Assembly (NCBI GenBank): GCA_024867545.1
Contig: JANFNE010000030.1
Span: forward strand, 186,001 to 250,000
Source: Phytopythium helicoides
Taxonomy: Eukaryota > Oomycota > Peronosporomycetes > Pythiales > Pythiaceae
Direction: 5' to 3'
Length of the DNA stretch: 64,000 nucleotides
How positions within the stretch are numbered: the first letter of the stretch is position 1; every line of letters starts with the position of its first letter. Below, one piece after another: positions 54,202-64,000 of this stretch. The notes under the pieces are model-generated. The model was not told the origin of the DNA, made no database searches, and worked only from the letters and a program-made list of their open reading frames with translations. A program made the translations under genes and the position numbers.

Positions 54202-56064
54202 ATGAAGTCGGCGCGCGAAGACAGCGCGCACCCAGCGGCGCTGCGCTGGAGCGTGCTGGCGCTCTCGTGCCTGCTCATGGTGGGCAACTACTACTGCTAC
54301 GACAACCCGGCGGCGCTCAAGACGCAGCTGCAGCAGCGCTTCGGCTCGCTCGCACGCGACGACTTCGAGTGGCGCTTCGTGCGTGGGCGAGATGATGCGG
54401 CGTGCTGGGCTGTTCAGGCTTTTCTTACGGGTGCGATGTGCAGAACCTGCTGTACTCGCTGTACTCGATCCCGAACATGGCGCTGCCGTTCTTTGGCGGG
54501 GCCATCGTCGACCGCTATGGCACGGCGGCCTCGCTCGTCGGCTTCTCGTCGCTCATCCTCGTCGGCCAAATGGTATTCGCGGCGGGATCCTCCTTTACCG
54601 ACTTTGACACCATGATGGTAGTAGTAGATCCATTGATTGGTGGTGTTAGGGTTCAGCAAGCTAACAAGAGCCCATGAATGCCAGGTCGGGCGGTTCATCG
54701 TTGGGCTTGGAGGAGAAAGCCTGCAAGTCGCCCAGGAGACGCTCGTTGTTGCGTGGTTCAAGCACAAGGAGCTCGGTGAGAATGCTATGTATTAGGAACC
54801 TCCACGCCGAGTTCTGACCACTGGTTGTACGAGCAGCGTTTGCACTCGGCCTCAACCTCAGCATAGCGCGCCTGGGCAGTGTCATCAACAACGAACTGAG
54901 CCCAGTTATCGCGGATGCCACCAATGTCTCGACCGCCTTGTGGGTTGGAGTTTTACTGTGCATCCTATCGTCGGTAGCGGTGATCCTCGTTGTGTGGCTG
55001 GACCGCCGCTCGAACGCGGAAGGCATGTCACCAAGTGCTCAACGGATGGAGGTTGAGGCAGCGCACAGCATCAAGCTCAGCGATGTCAAGTACTTTGGGG
55101 TGACCTTCTGGCTGCTGTCGCTCAGCGCGATTGTCATTTACGGGTGCATCATCCCGTTCGTCAGCGTTGCGAGCAGCGTTTTGATCGAGCGCGACTACTT
55201 CAAGGCTCCACCAGGTCCGTGCATCAGATGCGGAGTAGGTGTGTATGAAGGCAAGACGATATGCGACTCGATCGATCTCTCGCATTGCCCAAGCTCTCCG
55301 CCGTACGCTTGGCCCCTTCCGCCTCTGTCCGCGGACTGCGCAATCACATCTCCAGACGACCAGTGGAGCTGCTACAGTACAAGTGGGCCGTTCATCGATG
55401 ATTCCGGCATCAACTGCGACGACGAAGCATGGAAAGTTGGCCCGTTCACTGACAAGTACTGCGCTACGAAGGCAGTCGCTGAAGGTCGCGCCGCGACTCC
55501 CATGAGCATCCCGTACCTGATCTCCGCGGTGGTCTCCCCATTCTTGGGCTTGGTCGTCGACCGCATCGGTCTGCGCGCGTTTCTCATCGCTGTCGCTCCA
55601 GCGGTGCTTTTCGTGGCGCACATGCTGCTGGCCCTGACGGACGTCAGCCCGTACGCACCGCTCACGATGCTCGGCGTGGCGTACAGCGTGTTCGCCGCCG
55701 TGCTGTGGCCCGCCGTCCCGCTCGTCGTGGAGGAGCACCACGTCGGCACCGCGTACGGCGTCGTCACTGCCGCCATGGTGCGTGGCGATCGCCCGTAGCT
55801 GCACATGCCAACCCTGTAGCTAACTCGTGTGTCGAGCAGAACTCGGGCCTGACCGTGCTGCCCATGGCCGTCGCGGCCGTGTACGCGCACGCCCACGCCT
55901 ACGTGCCCGGCGTGGTGTTCGTGTTCGCGGGGCTCGCGCTGGCCGGCGTGTCCGTCGGCGTGGCGATCAACGCGGAGGACTGGCGCCGCGGCGGCGCGTT
56001 GAACGCGGCGACTTCTCGATCCTCCTGCTCATCCGAAGCCACGCCGTTGTTGCCGCGGTCGTAG
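54202..56064 (+). CDS. MFSD1-like major facilitator transporter, copy 2
   Basis: 535 aa from five exons: 54202-54378, 54444-54617, 54685-54775, 54837-55777, 55840-56064. It is closely similar to copy 1: MVGNYYCYDNPAALKTQLQQ, YSLYSIPNMALPFFGGAIVD, GLGGESLQVAQETLVVAWF and NLSIARLGSVINNELSPVI, and exons 2 and 3 have identical lengths (174 and 91 nt). It lacks the intron that splits WPS|VPYVVEAKHVG in copy 1; here WPAVPLVVEEHHVG is continuous. The same Cys-rich loop is present (CIRCGVGVYEGKTICDSIDL ... CDDEAWKVG). All introns are GT-AG. The copies lie in opposite orientation, so they arose by an inverted duplication or a later inversion. Confidence 0.88.
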
Positions 56065-56310
56065 TGAAGTGGACCACCTGATCCGCGTGTGTTCTTTGCG
56101 TCCGCGCGTAAATTACGTTCCCCCGCGCGAGTGGCGCTCGTGGTGACTGGGGTTCGGTATGCCCTCACCCACCAACGGCCGTAAACTACCTTCTTGCGGT
56201 CACAAACGTGGGGCTGCCAATCCGGCGGTCCGGGGGCTCCCCCCTGGCGCCGCATTCGTGGCCTAGAAGCGCGAGCGGCAGTCGCCTCCCTCCCTCCCCC
56301 CGCCGTCGTC

Positions 56311-57818
56311 ATGTTCTCCAAGCTCGTGCGCCAGGCGCCGGTCGCGCACCGCCCCGCGATGCTCGCGCGCGCGCAGTCGGTGGCCGCGTCGGTGCAGAAC
56401 TACCCGTCGTACGTGCTGAACGCGCCGGCCACCGAGGTGACGACGCTGCCCAACGGGCTGCGCGTGGCCTCGGAGGGCTCGCATGGTGAGACGGCCACGG
56501 TCGGCGTCTGGATCGGCGCCGGCTCGCGCTACGAGACGGCCGAGAACAACGGCGCCGCGCACTTCCTGGAGCACATGGCGTTCAAGGGCACGGCCAAGCG
56601 CACGCAGCAGCAGCTGGAGCTCGAGATCGAGAACATGGGCGGACACCTCAACGCCTACACGAGCCGCGAGCAGACCGTCTACTACGCCAAGGTCTTCAAG
56701 AAGGACGTGCCGCGCGCGCTCGACATCCTCAGCGACATCCTGCAGAACTCCAAGCTTGACGAGGCCGCCATCGAGCGCGAGCGCGACGTCATCCTGCGCG
56801 AGATGGAGGAGGTCAACAAGCAGTTCGAGGAGGTCATCTTCGACCGCCTGCACGAGACCGCCTACATGGGCAACGGCCTCGGCCGCACCATCCTCGGCCC
56901 CATCGAGAACGTGCGTGATTTTTTCTTCTTCTTTGCATGTTGCGGGTGATGACCGCAAAGATCGCCGACAAGTACTAACCCGCCCCTCGCTGCCACCTAC
57001 AGATCCGCAACCTGAAGAAGGCTGACCTCGAGGACTACATCGCGACGCACTACACGGCCCCGCGCATGGTGGTCGCTGGTGCCGGCGCCGTGGACCACGC
57101 GCAGCTCGTGGACCTGGCCAAGCAGTCGTTCGGCGACCTGCCCACGACGTCGGCCAAGGCGCCCGCCATCGATCCCGCCCGCTTTGTCGGCTCGGACATC
57201 CGCATCAAGGACGACTCGCTGCCGCTCGCGCACGTTGCCATCGCGTTCGAGGGCTTCAGCTGGACGAGCGAGCACTCGTTCCCGCTGCTCATCATGCAGA
57301 CGCTGCTCGGCAGCTGGGACCGCACGTCGAGCGCCGGCCTCAACATGTCGTCCAAGCTCGGCCAGGTTGTCGCGGAGAAGGAGCTTGCGCACTCGTTCAT
57401 GTCGTTCAACACGTGCTACCAGGACACTGGTCTCTTTGGTGTGTACGCCGTCGCGGACAAGTACAAGCTCAACGACCTGACGTGGTACACCATGGAGGCG
57501 CTCGTGCGCCTGGTGCACAAGACGACGGACGAGGAGGTTGAGCGCGCCAAGACGCAGCTCAAGGCCAACATGCTCATGCAGCTTGACGGCTCGTCGCCGG
57601 TGTGCGAGGACATTGGTCGCCAGCTTCTGACGTACGGCCGTCGCCTCACGCCTGCTGAGATCTTCGCGCGCATCGACGCCGTGGATGCCGCGGCTGTTCG
57701 CAAGACGGCCGACGAGGTCATCAACGACAAGGAGCACGCGCTGGCCGCCATTGGTCCCATCTACGAGCTGCCCGACTACAACTTTATCCGCCGCCGCTCG
57801 TACTGGCTCCGGTACTAG
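56311..57818 (+). CDS. PMPCB: mitochondrial processing peptidase beta subunit
   Basis: Catalytic subunit of the matrix protease that removes targeting peptides from imported precursors; 471 aa, from exons 56311-56910 and 57003-57818 (92-nt intron). The N-terminus [20 protein letters not shown] is itself a mitochondrial leader. The inverted zinc motif HFLEH is present in [20 protein letters not shown], with the downstream Glu-rich helix ([19 protein letters not shown]) supplying the third ligand, so it is the active beta type and not a complex III core protein that has lost the site. The M16 C-terminal half ([33 protein letters not shown]) and end [13 protein letters not shown] are standard. 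Confidence 0.95.
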
Positions 57819-58371
57819 GTCGTTTCAAGGTCAGTCGCCGACCACGGCACGGATTGGAGGGGACGTCGAGGGAAGACGGGAGAAAGCGCGTAGGAGCTGC
57901 AACCGACTGACCGGGTCGCCGGGCATCCGTCAGGAAGCACGACAAGACACACGCAATGGTAAATACACACTCGAAAGAACGCCAGCACGCATGTGTCAGC
58001 ACGCCCAGTCGGGTAATGCACTTTTTTCTATTGAGTTGCCAATGTTGAATGCATTTGTCAGAGCTCGCCCAAAGAACTTCATCAATCACTGATGCAAAGG
58101 GATTGCAGCGGTCAATCAGAACTTGATCCATAGCTTTCAGGTACTGGAATCACAAGCTGTGAGGCGTGAGATTGCCTCGTCCTCATTTCACCACCCCGAG
58201 GTATCGCGCAGCTTTCGCACTAAATATACATGCAGGAATCTTGTCTCGTGCTTGTGCTTGCTTGCTTTCTCCGGCGCTATTCTCGCCCTTCAGGTTCACT
58301 TCGCCAATTTACTGGAAGCCCTCACTTCGCTCGTCAAGCACTTTTCTCCTTAACCACGCAGTGGTTTTACC
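57819..58371. other. intergenic, no supported gene
   Basis: 553 bp holding the MPP 3' region and the promoter of the PDZ gene; no domain or RNA gene is seen. Confidence 0.5.
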
Positions 58372-61240
58372 ATGGCGTCAGCCACAGCGCCATACATTGA
58401 TGCGTTTGGTCGCGAGCACTTTACAGTGTCCGCGTCCAGCGGGAAGCTAGGAATCGCACTGGGTGCAAGCGACAATGGGTTCGTCATAGTTAGTGGCATT
58501 GACCCGGTGCAGATCAGTGCTGGAGTGGTCAGCTGGCGCGATTCCCTGCGAGTCGGCGACCGACTTGTCCGAATCGAAGACACGGACGTTACCCATTGCT
58601 CTCTTCGCGAAGTCATTGCTCGTCTGGGAAAACTTGCTGCTGCATTTTCGCGCCGTCTTACGTTTGCACGATACCACGAAGTCTCAAGCAACGCTCTATT
58701 TGGAGAAAAGTATGACCCTGAGAAGCTTGTACTTGTCCGAGCACCGGGAGGCCCACTTGGACTAATCCTTGATGAGAAGATTTCGCATGGGGCGTACATC
58801 TCAGGGTTCCAGCGTCTTCCAGACGGGTCGATCGGACCACTCGAGCAATTATACCCGCAAGTGCATCACGGCTGCCAGATTGTCGCGGTGAACGGCACGG
58901 ATGTCTCTACTTTTCCTCGTGATGCGATTCGAGCCATGCTAGGAGCTCTGAAAAACCAGGAGAAGCAGGTGATACTGTACCGTGCAGTCCCACTGACTTG
59001 TGCTGGGTTGCTCCAATTTGAGATGACCCGTGCAGGTGACATCACACGGCGAATCATGCTTGACGACACTGACCAGTTCCACGCTGTCGTGGCATCGATT
59101 GATGCTGATCTGTCGCCCCATTTGCAACCAGGAGATCGACTTATTGCAGTGAATGGTGCTGATGTATCGTATATGAGTCGCTCCTCGGCGATGGAAGCTC
59201 TTGGGAAAGCGTCAGCTCCGATTACGCTTGTGTTTTCTCGGCACGCATCAACACCTGACCCCGAGTGTCATGCAATCTGCGTGGAGTCCGGACCCTTGGG
59301 TCTCAATCTTGATAGTTCCCACCCTGAGCATGCTATTATTGCTGGGTTCACATCCCCCGAGGATGCAACCCGACCAGTTTTCCTACCATGCGTCAACTTT
59401 TTACCTAATAGCTACATTGTGGCGATCAACGGTCTCGAGGTCTATGAGCATACTCTTGCCGAGGTATCCCAGTTACTCATCAAGCTTCGAGGGCATACGA
59501 AGAACATTTTGTTTGGGAACCAGGCGTTGGTTCAGCTATACTTGAAGAATCCCAGAATCGCAGCAGTGTGTGTTCCTCCAGGCCCTCTAGGCATCGAGTT
59601 TGACAGCCGGTGCACCGATGCAGCTCGAGTATCTGGATTCTTCTCTGCGAACGGCGAGCCGGGTGCTATCCAGCTAAGTGGAAAGGTTTCAATCGGTGCT
59701 ACTCTCTGCAGTATCAACGGCCTGGATGTGTCGAACCTTCCATTAGTAGAGGTGACATCGCTTCTTCGCAATATGGCCAACAAGTCAAAGACGATTCAGT
59801 TCACAAATACGACAAGGAGCGGGTTACCACACACCGTCCGCGTTCGGGTGCCTCCTGGACCACTTGGTGTCGACCTTAAGCAAAGCGACACAAATTCCCA
59901 TCGGGTTGCTGTGGACAGGCTGAATCAAGATCGAGACCGCGGATCTACTTTCATTTTCGACTACGGCGGCGTCGTTCCTGGCTCTGAGATTATTGCGATT
60001 GACGATTTCAGCGTCGAGCATCTTGACTTGAACGGCGTCATAAGCTTGCTCAAGATGCTAACAGGTTTCGAAAAAGTCATCACGTTTGCTACTACAGCAG
60101 TGGCGTACTCGCAGATGCTAAGTTCTGATAACAACACCTCGCTGCAGCATGTCACGGTTACCAAATCTCCACTCGGGATCGAGTTCGATAGTGCGACTCC
60201 ACACAAGGCGGTCATCTCAGCGTTTTCCAACTCTTCAATGACGAGCGAGATCGCGATGAGCGGGATCTCAGTTGGTAGTAGACTCGTGGCTATCAATTGC
60301 TCCGACGTGCGTGCGCTGTCGCTACAAGATATCGCTGGTATTTTAAAGGGCTTTGCGGGAGTTGAGATATTGCTCACGTTCCAGATGCCAACGTCTGTAA
60401 CAAAAGTAGAAGGGCTGCCGTCTCCACAATCTCCTAAGTTGCGAGTTACAACGCAACTCCCAGCACATGAGTCGTTGCTGCACCGATCACAGTCGGTTGC
60501 TACCGTTACTTCCACTGGAGAGATGGTAAGATGGTTCATTCCGAAACTTGCTTGGATGAGAACAGTATCTACTAACACACTACTTGTGTGCAGTCTCCAG
60601 TGCGCCTTGGACGCGAAAATTCGATGCCACCAGTTCCGGTTACGCTTCAGCCTCTTGAGATTCGCCCAGTGGAAGTACAATCATCGACTGGGCTGGAGGC
60701 TTCCAAGGAGACGGTAAGTCAATTGGTAGCATTTTCTTGCCTTAAGTATGGCTGACCATGTTTTCGGTCAGGTTAAGCGCGCAATTGTCGAGGAAGAACC
60801 AACGATTGCTGAGTTCCTGGTGACGATGGTGAGTTTAGTTTGGCTTTGTCATTGGAAGCGTGCGCGGAGTTCTCAATCGTTGTTTGCAGCCGACATGGAC
60901 AGGAGCGCGTGCCCAACACCTCCTCCAAGTCGACACCGACAGAAAGTTCTTGCAGCTGATCCCCACCAAGGCGGCGTCCCCCACCAAATTGGGCAAGAGT
61001 CTTTCCACCGAGCTAGTCATCCCGTTCGTCGACATCTCGTCGATTGACTGGGGTCGTCAGGGTAAGGCCAGCCCAACGAGAGGTCTCTTCCGCTCCGCGT
61101 CCTCGCTCACAAGCAGCAGCTCGCAGCTTCCACGCTACACGGTCGTGATCAGCACGTTCAGCGGCAAGAAGGGCTTGGAGGTGGACATGTGCTCGGCCGC
61201 GGACCGCGATGCGCTCGAAGCCGTGCTCACGTTGAAGTGA
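58372..61240 (+). CDS. scaffold with seven PDZ-like domains and a C-terminal PH-like domain
   Basis: 893 aa from exons 58372-60525, 60594-60713, 60772-60828 and 60890-61240 (introns 58-68 nt). I count seven PDZ-like repeats at about residues 13-98, 115-205, 213-290, 298-382, 394-482, 486-577 and 592-673. Most carry a PLG[LIV]xxD carboxylate loop (GGPLGLILDEK, SGPLGLNLDSS, PGPLGIEFDSR, PGPLGVDLKQS, KSPLGIEFDSA) and a later VAINGxxV strand. After a linker with Pro-rich segments comes a short PH-like domain (RAQHLLQVDTDRKFLQLIPT ... VIPFVDISSIDWGRQ ... RYTVVISTFSGKKGLEVDMC). It is probably a membrane-proximal adaptor that gathers C-terminal tails. The loop is shared with the scaffold at 9037, so the two belong to one expanded family. 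Confidence 0.85.
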
Positions 61241-61395
61241 GCGCCTAACCCCCTCGACTCCAGTGCCCCTTACGTTGATTCAATATACACTCAACCCCCC
61301 AAAACTGTGACTACTATCCGATTCGATTCCCAAGGTTCATTCCTTTCGAGAGGTCCGACAGCGAGTCGCGACGCCAAGTGACCTCTTCCACCCGC

Positions 61396-63271
61396 ATGGA
61401 GCTGCTCGACTTTGGCGACTCGTCCGGGCAGGAGACGCCGCCGGGCTTCGGCGACTCGCCCGACCGCGGAGATGGCGGCGGTCTGGGTGCGCGTGCGCTG
61501 CTGGACGCGCCGACGCAGCGCATGAGCCAGGCGCCCACGCAGGCGGACTCGCGCGCCACGCAGCTGGTGACGCAGCCGCTGAGCGCGGCGCCCGTGTTCG
61601 TGGTGGCGGATCCGCTGGACGAGTTCGCGGACGAGGAGGACGCGCGCGAGGAGGACGCTCGGGACGACGAGGTGGACGAGGACGAGACGCAGATCGTCAT
61701 GCTCTCCATGTCCCAGGGCCACGAGGGTGCGCTGCGCTCGCGCTGCGAGGTGGAGGGGGCCGGGCTGACGTGTGGCTGCTGTGGTTGGCGCAGCGGCGCT
61801 TCGCGCGGCGGCTGCCAAGATATCGGAGGAGGAGGTGGCGCTGGAGGCTCCGCGTGGCTCTGCCGGCGAAGGTGCGGCGCCTGGAGCCGACGCGTCGACG
61901 GGGGAGGACGGCGCCGACTCGGACCTGTCGGACGATATGCTGGACCAGGACGGCGCCAACGGCTTCTCCTCGCTCGCGATGCTGTTCAGCCGCACGAGCG
62001 ACGATGACGAGCCCAAGCAGCGGAACATATCGGCCGTGTTTGCGTCGCGGGCGGCGCTCCGCGTCTCGCCCGCCAACTCGTGTCGTGACCCGTCCGAGAG
62101 CAGCGGGGGAGAAACGGAGCTGGAGCCCGAGCATGAAGATCACGCGGAGAGTGCGAAGATGCCGGAGCCCAGTACTCCCCAACGAGGGCTTCGACGGTCG
62201 CTGTCGACGCCAGAACGGTCGAGTCGAGCGCATTCTTCTGAGCCTGGGTCGGCCTCCAAGCGACTGCGCGGCAGGGCCGACTCTGACAGCATGCAGCTGA
62301 AGCGTATCCGCCTTGGCGGTGCGAACTCGACAATACTTTCGAGCGAGGACTCCAAGTCCGTGGATTCCTCGCCAGCATCCCACAAGGGGAAGAAGAGAGC
62401 CGTGGATAAAAGAGATACTCCCAGCAAAAAGGTGCGACGCAAACTTGACGAGGACAACTCTGATGGTGGTGGCAACGACGACGAGGACCCGCCACCGGTG
62501 GCATCGTCCTTGCCGCCAATGTCTCGTCGCCGTATTGCCCTGACTCCTTCGGCTAGCCCCTCTCGGTCGCGCTCAGCCTCGGTGCATTCGGAAGCGAGAA
62601 GTGACAAGTCGGAGGTCAAGACTCCAGAACAAGTGCGCATTGTCTTGACTGGACTCGAGCCTACGCCATCCATCAAGAAGAAGATCAAGGCGATTGCAGG
62701 CGCAACATACCAGTCTGCTGTTGAGGGAGCAACGCATGTGGTTGCTCCAGAGAACCAGCTGAAGCGAACCGTGAAGCTGCTGTGCGGGATATCCTCGTGC
62801 ACGCACATTTTGGATGAGCGCTGGCTGGACGAGTCGGCTCGCATGGGATCGAGTGTGGACGAAAAGTCCTACTGCTTGAAAGACGAAGCTGCAGAAGCCA
62901 AGTGGCAGTTCAGTCTGTACGAAACCATGTACAGCGTCCCGCTCGCGCGGCGCAAGCAGCTTTTTCGAGGTCTGCACTTCTTCATTACGAATCACAAGTC
63001 GATCCTCCCTCCGGTCCGGGACCTTGTGAAGATCGTCGAGTGCGCGGGTGGACAAGCCACCAGCAAGGGCAGCGCTGGTCCGGACGACGTGGTGATCTCG
63101 AGTGATGCGGCGTTGGGCCTCGCGTCCGTCCAGAAGGCGCTGGCAAAGGCCGACACCCAGAAAGTGTATTCTCCCGAGCTAATCCTGACTGGCATCCTGC
63201 AGCAGCATGTCGATCTCGATGCGCACCGCCTGGAGATGTCCGCGAGTGGCAACGCTCGCAAGCGCCGTTAA
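61396..63271 (+). CDS. tandem-BRCT protein with SQ/TQ cluster, DNA-damage mediator-like
   Basis: 602 aa from exons 61396-61726 and 61794-63271; the 67-nt intron (GTGCGC...GCGCAG) brings the two frames together exactly. The N-terminus has a dense SQ/TQ cluster at about residues 39-62 (PTQRMSQAPTQ, ATQLVTQPL) and further DETQ and SMSQ, the sites used by ATM/ATR kinases. The middle is acidic and Ser-rich with basic nuclear signals (SHKGKKRAVDKRD, PSKKVRRKLDED). The C-terminal 210 residues form a BRCT pair: IVLTGLEPTPSIKKKIKAIA, ATHVVAP, HILDERWLDE, then RKQLFRGLHFFITN and IVECAGGQATSKG. The order resembles MDC1/PTIP without an FHA domain. A role in DNA-damage signalling is inferred from this layout. 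Confidence 0.82.
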
Positions 63272-63481
63272 TCTATTGAAGAGATCAAGACCAGGCTGTC
63301 TGCGTCAAGTGCAGATCTATTTATCTCCTTTGAAGCGTCGAGGTGGAGATCCGCACGATAAATTAATGCGGCGGCCGTCCGTTCGTCCGTCCGTCGTGCG
63401 GACGGGTCGGCCGCGCGCGAGTTGACTAGCTACTAAGTGTACAATACGAACGAGCGGTGGGTCGTCGAGGACGAGTCGCGC

Positions 63482-63928
63482 TCACTTGGAGGCCTGGCGC
63501 AGCCCGATGAGCGCGCAGGTGAGGATGGAGCAGGACACGACGCACATGGAGAGCAGGTGCTGCCTGGCGACGACGTCGGCGGCCCAGCGGTCGAGGCTGC
63601 CGCTCCGGCGGCGCCTGCAGAGCCGCTGGTCGGCCTCGAGGTCGCAGAACTCGGTGGGCGCGTCCTGCGGGCTGAACTCGCGCAGCGCCTCGAGGCAGAA
63701 GCCGTGCTGGTCGGCGAACGACAGCGACTTTTTGGGCTCGGCGCCGAAGCGCACGGTCACTGCGCGCGTGGGCGACAGCTCCTCGAGGCGCGAGCCGGCG
63801 CCGCTGTAGGCGCTGGTGGCGCGCAGGCACGAGTGGCGCTGGCGCTTGAATGGCGGGTGCGAGTGTCTGCGGCGCGGCAGGCGTGGCGGGTGCGCGGGCT
63901 GCAGCGGCGAGGCGCGGGCGGCCGTCAT
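63482..63928 (-). CDS. tail-anchored protein of unknown function
   Basis: 148-aa frame from ATG 63928 to stop 63482. The N-terminal half is basic with His/Pro/Arg, and a middle part (RAVTVRFGAEPKKSLSFADQ, LREFSPQDAPTEFCDLEADQ) looks structured or phosphorylated. It ends with one hydrophobic helix (LLSMCVVSCSILTCALIGL) and a short RQASK tail, as in tail-anchored ER or mitochondrial outer-membrane proteins. No family is recognised. Codon use matches neighbours. Upstream sequence runs off towards the window end (64000), so an earlier exon cannot be excluded. Confidence 0.55.
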   Translation of the reverse strand: MTAARASPLQPAHPPRLPRRRHSHPPFKRQRHSCLRATSAYSGAGSRLEELSPTRAVTVRFGAEPKKSLSFADQHGFCLEALREFSPQDAPTEFCDLEADQRLCRRRRSGSLDRWAADVVARQHLLSMCVVSCSILTCALIGLRQASK

Positions 63929-64000
63929 GGGTGGAGGCGCGTGTGTTTCCGACGTGGCGAATTGGATTGTGCGAGCCGAGCCTAGTGGCCGACGTTGCGC

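Noticed and set aside
50758..56064. transposon with terminal inverted repeats
   Set aside because: The inverted similarity is explained by two intact, intron-bearing transporter genes; no transposase or short terminal repeats were seen.
61727..61793. frameshift in the BRCT gene
   Set aside because: A 67-nt intron with good GTGCGC and GCGCAG ends explains the change of frame exactly.

Overview
The window reads as nuclear DNA of an oomycete (stramenopile). About 28 protein genes sit on both strands in 64 kb. They are GC-rich and closely spaced, and most are cut by short introns (about 58-105 nt, mostly GTRNGT...YAG). The gene content points the same way: a GPCR joined to an inositol-polyphosphate 5-phosphatase (the 'GPCR-bigram' type known from oomycetes), PDZ/PH scaffold proteins, a polycystin-type channel followed by ryanodine-receptor (RyR) repeats, and a plant-type PI4-kinase. 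I saw no CRISPR array, no transposase, and no tRNA or rRNA I could support. Species cannot be fixed from sequence alone.

Layout. 1-8 kb: possible small membrane protein (-), tryptophan synthase alpha (-), TFIIH p34/Tfb4 (-), a disordered protein (+), NUP93 (-). 9-13.3 kb: a 1,432-residue zinc-finger/PDZ/PH/C2 scaffold with an RGG tail (+). 13.6-18.5 kb: dienoyl-CoA isomerase (-), a mitochondrial carrier (-), ribosomal protein eS10 (+), an ankyrin protein with a myristoylation signal (-). 20-28 kb: coiled-coil protein (+), SNF2 helicase (-), cyclin (-). 28-35 kb: a small unknown gene (+), type II-like PI4-kinase (+), a transferrin-receptor/PSMA-like protein (+). 35-40 kb: polycystin-RyR channel (-), CBS-pair protein (+). 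41-47 kb: GPCR-INPP gene (+), MGRN1-like RING ligase (+). 47-56 kb: NEK kinase (-), then two MFSD1-like transporters in opposite orientation on either side of a jacalin-like lectin gene. 56-64 kb: mitochondrial processing peptidase beta (+), a seven-PDZ scaffold (+), a BRCT protein with an SQ/TQ cluster (+), a tail-anchored unknown (-).

The genes do not form an operon. Several are nevertheless linked by theme: phosphoinositide signalling (PI4K, 5-phosphatase, PH and C2 scaffolds), membrane receptors and channels, and three mitochondrial proteins. Many neighbours are divergent and probably share short promoters (3584-3787, 7476-9036, 15870-16116, 39749-40230, 53989-54201).

One quality warning. 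Between about 30.5 and 48.2 kb many genes can only be read through by allowing single-base frame changes, often in homopolymers. NUP93 has one as well. I annotate these as one gene each and give the positions. They are more likely sequence errors than pseudogenes, but only raw reads or transcripts can decide.
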